NCBI GenBank assembly: GCA_023436945.1
Contig: JAEZHG010000034.1
Location: 1-10,887 of the forward strand
DNA length: 10,887 nucleotides
From: Pseudomonadota bacterium
GTDB taxonomy: Bacteria > Pseudomonadota > Alphaproteobacteria > Caulobacterales > Caulobacteraceae
Direction: 5' to 3'
Part shown: positions 7,520-10,887 of the stretch, piece by piece
How positions within the stretch are numbered: the first letter of the stretch is position 1
Layout: each line of letters starts with the position of its first letter
The notes under the pieces: model-generated
Databases searched by the model: none
Told to the model about the DNA's origin: nothing
The model's input: only the letters and a program-made list of their open reading frames with translations
Translations under genes and position numbers: made by a program

Positions 7520-8533
7520 TCAGGCAGCTTGAGGTTTGGCGGCTTGCAACCAAGCCATGCGTTCACGCAGGCGCGCACCGACCTCTTCGATCTGGGTGTC
7601 GCGGTCGACCTGCATCAGGCGCTCGTATTCCGGCTTGCCCTGCTCGTTCTCTTCGATCCAGCGGCGGGCGAACTCGCCCGACTGGATGTCGTTCAGAACG
7701 TCCTTCATGCGGTCAGCGGTCTCGTCATTGACGACGCGCGGACCCGAAACCAGAGCGCCCCACTTGGCGGTTTCCGAGATGAAGTGGTGCATCTTGGAGA
7801 TGCCGCCTTCGTAGAACAGGTCCACGATCAGCTTCAGTTCGTGCAGGCATTCGAAATAGGCGATCTCGGGCTGGTAGCCGGCTTCGACCAGGGTGTTGAA
7901 GCCGCGGATGACCAGTTCCTTGGCACCGCCGCACAGGACGGCCTGTTCACCGAACAGATCGGTTTCGGTCTCTTCGCGGAAGGTGGTTTCCAGCAGGCCG
8001 CCGGTCGCACCGCCATTGCCCTTGGCATAGCCCATGGCGCGGTCGCGGGCCTTGCCGGTGACGTCCTTCTCGATAGCGAACAGCGACGGCACGCCACGAC
8101 CACGCTGGAACTCGCGGCGGACCAGATCGCCCGGACCTTTCGGCGCGACCAGAATGACGTCCATGTCCTCACGCGGGGTGATGCGGCCATAGATGATCGA
8201 GAAGCCGTGGGCGAACAGCAGGGCCGAGCCCTTCTTGGCGTTCGGCTCGATGATGTCCTTATAGACCTCGGCCTGAACCATGTCCGGCGTCAGGATGGCG
8301 ATTATGTCCGCATCCTTGACGGCTTCGGCAGGCTCGGCGGTGGTCAGGCCGTCTTCGGTGGCATGCTTCCAGCCGGTGCCGCCGTGACGAACGCCGACGA
8401 TCACGTCGTGACCGGAGTCCTTCAGGTTCTGGGCGTGGGCGCGGCCCTGCGAGCCATAGCCGATGATGGCGATCTTCTCACCGGCGATAGCGCCCGGCTT
8501 GATGTCTTCGTTGGTGTAGATGGTGATGGCCAT
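7520..8533 (-). CDS. ilvC: Ketol-acid reductoisomerase (NADP+), class I
   Basis: Isomerizes and reduces 2-acetolactate or 2-aceto-2-hydroxybutyrate to the dihydroxy acid, with Mg2+ and NADPH, shared by Val, Leu and Ile synthesis. At 337 residues it is the short class I form. The Rossmann motif G-Y-G-S-Q-G-R is at residues 25-31 and is followed by V-G-V-R-H-G-G, the phosphate-contacting segment that normally favours NADPH. Catalytic His lies in [16 protein letters not shown] follows, the metal ligands are in E-T-D-L-F-G-E-Q and [12 protein letters not shown], and [11 protein letters not shown] is the substrate loop. The ATG is 3 bases after the ilvD stop, with GAGGA about 10 bases upstream inside ilvD, so translation is probably coupled. 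Confidence 0.97.
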   Translation of the reverse strand: MAITIYTNEDIKPGAIAGEKIAIIGYGSQGRAHAQNLKDSGHDVIVGVRHGGTGWKHATEDGLTTAEPAEAVKDADIIAILTPDMVQAEVYKDIIEPNAKKGSALLFAHGFSIIYGRITPREDMDVILVAPKGPGDLVRREFQRGRGVPSLFAIEKDVTGKARDRAMGYAKGNGGATGGLLETTFREETETDLFGEQAVLCGGAKELVIRGFNTLVEAGYQPEIAYFECLHELKLIVDLFYEGGISKMHHFISETAKWGALVSGPRVVNDETADRMKDVLNDIQSGEFARRWIEENEQGKPEYERLMQVDRDTQIEEVGARLRERMAWLQAAKPQAA

Positions 8534-8536
8534 AGT

Positions 8537-10288
8537 TCAGGCGTCCTCGGAAACGGTGTCGGTTTGGGCGATGGCTTGGTAGCGATCCGGCGTCTGTGCC
8601 GGAGGCGGGTTCGGGATGGTCACGGCACCCTGCGAAGCCGAAGCGACGCTGGCGCGGTATTTGGCAAAGACGCCGCGGGCCTCGCGCAGTTCACGCATTG
8701 TGAAGGCGGCGCGGCGGGCGGTCAGATCGGCATCGGTGTCGATGCGGCGGTTGGTGACATCGATGGTGATGATGTCGCCGGTCTCGATCAGGGCGATCGG
8801 GCCACCGACAGCAGCCTCCGGCGAGATATGACCCGCAACGAAACCGTATGAGGCACCGGAGAAGCGGCCATCGGTCAGCAGGGCGACGTTCTCGACCTTG
8901 CGACCCTTCAGGGCCGCGGTGATCTGCAGCATCTCGCGCATACCGGGGCCGCCCTTGGGGCCTTCATAGCGGATGATGATGACATCGCCTTCGCCCGCCT
9001 CGCCCGACTGGACGGCGGCGAACGCGTCCTCTTCACAGTCATAGACCTTGGCCGGACCTTCAAAGCGGTCGACCTTGTGGCCGGTCAGTTTGATGATCGC
9101 GCCCTCTGGGGCGACGTCACCATAGATGACAGCATAGGAGCCGCGCGCCATGACGGGTTCGTCAACGTTGGTGACGACCTGCTGGCCCGGTGCTTCTTCA
9201 GCCTTGGCCGCCTCGGCAAACAGGCTCTCGCCTGAAACGGTCGGGGTGTTGATGATCTTGCCCGCTTCGGCCAGACGCTTGGCGACCAGACGGGTGCCGC
9301 CAGCGACATACAGGTGCGAGGCTAGGAAACGGCCACCCGGCTTCAGGTCACAGATGACCGGAGCCTCGACACAGGCCTGATGGCAGTCCTCGATACCGAA
9401 ATCGACACCGGCCTCTGCGGCGATAGCCGTCAGGTGCATGACCGCATTGGTCGAGCCGCCCGAGGCCGAGCAGGCGATGGCTGCGTTCTTCAGGCTGGCG
9501 CGGGTGATGTATTTGCGGGCGTTGTCTCCGGCAAAGACGCGCTCGACTGCCAACTGGCCACAGCGATAACCCTCGGCAGCCTTGTCCGGATCGACGGCGG
9601 GAACGTCATTGGCCCCCATGGGCGAGATACCCATCATCGACAGGGCCATGGCCATGGTGTTGGCCGTGAACTGGCCACCGCAGGCACCGGCTCCGGGGCA
9701 GACGGCGCTTTCGACCTTCTTCAGTCCGTCATCATCCAGCGTGCCTGCGCCGTGAGCGCCGATGGCTTCAAAGACTTCCTGAACCGAGACTTCCTTGCCG
9801 TCGATACGGCCCGGCATGATGGTGCCGCCATAATAGACCAGACCTGGAATGTTCAGACGGGCCAGCGCCATGGCCGCTGCAGGAATGGTCTTGTCGCAGC
9901 CGACGATGCAGATGACGCCATCCAGCTGATGGCCCTCGATAGCCAGCTCGATAGAGTCAGCGACAACTTCGCGGCTGATCAGCGAGGCCTTCATCCCCGG
10001 CGTGCCCATCGAAATGCCGTCGGTGACCACGATGGTGTTGAAGTCCACCGGCCAACCGCCCGCATCCATGACGCCCTGACGGACATCCTTGGCCAGACGG
10101 TCCAGATGCATGTTGCAGGGGGTGACCGTCGACCAGGTGTTCACGATGCCGATCATCGGCTTCTTGAAGTCACCATCCTTCATACCAGCGGCGCGCAGAT
10201 AGGAACGTGCGGCAGCGCGGCTCGGCCCTTCGGTTACCGAAGCACTGCGTGCGTTTGGTGCGGAACTCTTTGGGGTCTGGTCGGTCAT
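8537..10288 (-). CDS. ilvD: Dihydroxy-acid dehydratase (short, probable [2Fe-2S] subgroup)
   Basis: Dehydrates 2,3-dihydroxyisovalerate and 2,3-dihydroxy-3-methylvalerate to the 2-keto acids preceding Val/Leu and Ile. It has 583 residues. The cluster cysteines are Cys58 in V-T-P-C-N-M-H-L, Cys131 in V-G-C-D-K-T-I-P, and Cys203 in P-G-A-G-A-C-G-G-Q-F-T-A-N. Lys133 of C-D-K is the residue carbamylated in the family, and the second-half motif D-G-R-F-S-G-A-S-Y-G is present. The N-terminal pattern (T-P-C-N-M-H-L, D-G-I-S-M-G-T-P-G-M) and length fit the subgroup with a stable [2Fe-2S] cluster, unlike the roughly 616-residue [4Fe-4S] enzyme of E. coli; the cluster type is inferred. The ATG at 10286-10288 is chosen over an upstream in-frame TTG (10328-10330) that abuts the terminator T-run. 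Only GAAG precedes it closely. First structural gene of the operon, 41 bases after the attenuator. Confidence 0.96.
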   Translation of the reverse strand: MTDQTPKSSAPNARSASVTEGPSRAAARSYLRAAGMKDGDFKKPMIGIVNTWSTVTPCNMHLDRLAKDVRQGVMDAGGWPVDFNTIVVTDGISMGTPGMKASLISREVVADSIELAIEGHQLDGVICIVGCDKTIPAAAMALARLNIPGLVYYGGTIMPGRIDGKEVSVQEVFEAIGAHGAGTLDDDGLKKVESAVCPGAGACGGQFTANTMAMALSMMGISPMGANDVPAVDPDKAAEGYRCGQLAVERVFAGDNARKYITRASLKNAAIACSASGGSTNAVMHLTAIAAEAGVDFGIEDCHQACVEAPVICDLKPGGRFLASHLYVAGGTRLVAKRLAEAGKIINTPTVSGESLFAEAAKAEEAPGQQVVTNVDEPVMARGSYAVIYGDVAPEGAIIKLTGHKVDRFEGPAKVYDCEEDAFAAVQSGEAGEGDVIIIRYEGPKGGPGMREMLQITAALKGRKVENVALLTDGRFSGASYGFVAGHISPEAAVGGPIALIETGDIITIDVTNRRIDTDADLTARRAAFTMRELREARGVFAKYRASVASASQGAVTIPNPPPAQTPDRYQAIAQTDTVSEDA

Positions 10289-10328
10289 AAACTTCGGGGA
10301 ATCGGAGGGCAGGGGAGAAAGCGGCAAC

Positions 10329-10357
10329 AAAAAACCCGCTTCCAGTTGGAGAGCGGG
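10329..10357 (-). terminator. Attenuator terminator hairpin (segments 3:4) upstream of ilvD
   Basis: On the minus strand CCCGCT (10357-10352) pairs with AGCGGG (10340-10335). Inside the loop TCC (10350-10348) can pair with GGA (10343-10341), and six T follow (10334-10329). It lies between a leader ORF and ilvD, 41 bases before the ilvD ATG, so it should stop transcription before the structural genes unless segment 3 is captured by segment 2. Confidence 0.9.
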
Positions 10358-10423
10358 GTGGTGCAGGTCTGACTAGGTTTTGTCTTGTCAGGTTACAGGC
10401 AGCCACACCGCTCGTCGGAGCGG
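10335..10423 (-). promoter_or_regulatory. Four-segment transcription attenuator of the ilv-leu operon
   Basis: Segment 1 CCGCTC (10423-10418) and segment 2 GAGCGG (10413-10408) form a perfect 6-bp hairpin with loop CGAC. Segment 2 can instead extend as GAGCGGTGTGG (10413-10403) and pair with CCACCCCGCTC (10361-10351) at 10 of 11 positions, forming an antiterminator that removes segment 3 from the terminator. Segments 1 and 3 share the identical 9-mer ACCCCGCTC. Segment 1 begins 4 bases after the last control codon, so a ribosome stalled there would mask it and favour 2:3. The mechanism is inferred from this arrangement and from known enterobacterial ilv, leu and his attenuators. Confidence 0.88.
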
Positions 10424-10522
10424 GGTAATAAGTACCGATACGAGGAGTACGCGGCCGGTCACGCGCTCGGCGAAAGCACGAACGGCGGTGGCAAACTTCG
10501 CGATGTGTGAAGCGGTGTTCAC
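10388..10522 (-). CDS. ilvL: Leader peptide of the ilv-leu attenuator (44 aa, Val/Leu/Ile-rich)
   Basis: A short ORF of 44 codons between the predicted promoter and the attenuator, opened by GTG (10522-10520) with GAGG 8 bases upstream and closed by TGA (10390-10388). Codons 25-32 read V-L-L-V-S-V-L-I, so seven of eight consecutive codons are for the end products of the operon's pathways. They use GTA (three times), CTC (twice), CTT and ATT. More Val and Leu codons follow (L35, V39, L41, V43). The peptide itself probably has no function; ribosome speed over codons 25-32 would report charged tRNA-Val, tRNA-Leu and tRNA-Ile. The first 24 codons are Ala-rich and carry no such run. The peptide is longer than the 32-residue E. 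coli IlvL, and I see no clear sequence similarity beyond the hydrophobic run. The ORF was found by reading the minus strand; its function is inferred from position and composition. Confidence 0.88.
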   Translation of the reverse strand: MNTASHIAKFATAVRAFAERVTGRVLLVSVLITPLRRAVWLPVT

Positions 10523-10549
10523 AGCGGCAACCTCGATTTAGTTGCCAGC

Positions 10550-10578
10550 GTTATGCCGAACCTTCTGCTGCATTGCAA
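10550..10578 (-). promoter_or_regulatory. Predicted sigma70-type promoter of the ilv-leu operon
   Basis: On the minus strand TTGCAA (10578-10573, four of six matches to TTGACA), a 17-base spacer, then CATAAC (10555-10550, four of six matches to TATAAT). The transcript would begin near 10543, about 20 bases before the leader-peptide GTG, leaving just room for the GAGG ribosome-binding site at 10534-10531. It is the only well-spaced candidate I saw directly upstream of the leader. Confidence 0.6.
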
Positions 10579-10887
10579 CAGGACATGAGCGTTGTTGCGC
10601 AAAAAAGCTTCATTATTGCGGGCTTTTGCGGAATGTTTGGGCGCAACAGTGCCTAAAATGCAGGTCATTAGGGTTGAAAATGATCTCCAAGCCAACGGCG
10701 GAGTGGGAAATTTTACCGCCAAAGGCATAGTCATTCCTTGTGGCCAGTGTTCACCTAACAAGATCATTTCTAAAGTTCCGTATTTGGGCAAAGAATCGGT
10801 TGCCTTCGTTTAAGTGCCTGCCTATACAGCCACCTCGCTCGACGGCGGGCCGCACTTCGGTGGGGCGGGCCGGAGAGGGTTGGCCTT
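10579..10887. other. Upstream region without a supported gene: low-GC stretch then GC-rich tail
   Basis: From about 10579 to 10813 the base composition is clearly lower in GC than the surrounding genes. A plus-strand frame (TTG at 10592 to TAA at 10813, 73 codons) and a minus-strand frame (TTG at 10791 to TGA at 10519, 90 codons) are both open. Neither has a good start or ribosome-binding site or resembles a family I know, and the minus-strand frame runs through the ilv promoter. The stretch contains A- and T-tracts and inverted repeats and may be an upstream regulatory region or gene remnant. From 10814 to the edge it is GC-rich, with a 9-base direct repeat GGCGGGCCG (10844-10852 and 10864-10872) and no recognisable gene. 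Confidence 0.5.

Noticed and set aside
7529..8851. 440-codon plus-strand open frame opposite ilvC and the end of ilvD
   Set aside because: Runs antisense through two unmistakable enzymes; long opposite-strand frames are expected with high-GC codon use.
10170..10406. 78-codon minus-strand frame across the attenuator and ilvD start
   Set aside because: It passes through the terminator hairpin and overlaps the end of the leader ORF and the start of ilvD in another frame; no RBS or family resemblance.
10844..10872. GC-rich tail considered as a terminator or dispersed repeat element
   Set aside because: The two GGCGGGCCG copies are direct, not inverted. The only stem (CAC-TTCG-GTG) is three pairs with no T-run, and one copy in one window cannot show a dispersed family.
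1..10887. CRISPR arrays, insertion sequences, tRNA or rRNA genes, defence or phage genes
   Set aside because: No repeat-spacer pattern, transposase-like protein, terminal inverted repeats or tRNA-like fold was found while reading; apart from the attenuator and operators the region is ordinary metabolic and efflux DNA.

Overview
The window reads as a chromosomal segment of a GC-rich alphaproteobacterium. Caulobacterales or a relative is a guess from overall protein character, not something the sequence proves. It holds two unrelated units that converge on a shared bidirectional terminator near 2311-2337.

Left part (1-2307): a multidrug-efflux locus. An RND inner-membrane pump gene enters from the left edge (only its first 114 codons are present). 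Upstream of it in the same operon lies a lipoprotein periplasmic adaptor. A TetR-family regulator is transcribed divergently. The 160-bp gap between adaptor and regulator holds back-to-back promoters whose -35 boxes overlap inside a near-perfect 22-bp palindrome. A second, weaker dyad built on the same half-site lies exactly 40 bp away, over the predicted efflux start site. The simplest reading is autoregulated repression of both transcripts by the TetR protein.

Middle and right part (2361-10288, all on the minus strand): one tightly packed branched-chain amino acid operon in the order ilvD - ilvC - ilvG-type large acetolactate synthase - ilvM-type small subunit - leuC - leuD - leuB. Three junctions overlap by 1-4 bases and the other three gaps are 3-42 bases. 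The cluster encodes the common Val/Ile enzymes (acetohydroxyacid synthase, reductoisomerase, dehydratase) plus isomerization and oxidation of isopropylmalate for leucine. leuA, the transaminase ilvE and ilvA are not in the window.

Upstream of ilvD (10289-10578) is the most interesting part. A sigma70-like promoter is followed by a 44-codon leader ORF that starts with GTG behind a GAGG ribosome-binding site. It contains a dense run of Val, Leu and Ile codons. Directly after these codons come four mutually exclusive RNA segments (1:2 hairpin, 2:3 antiterminator, 3:4 terminator plus six T). This is the classical layout of a ribosome-mediated transcription attenuator, here apparently controlling ilv and leu genes together.

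Beyond the promoter (about 10579-10887) there is a lower-GC stretch without a gene I can support, followed by a GC-rich tail with a short direct repeat.
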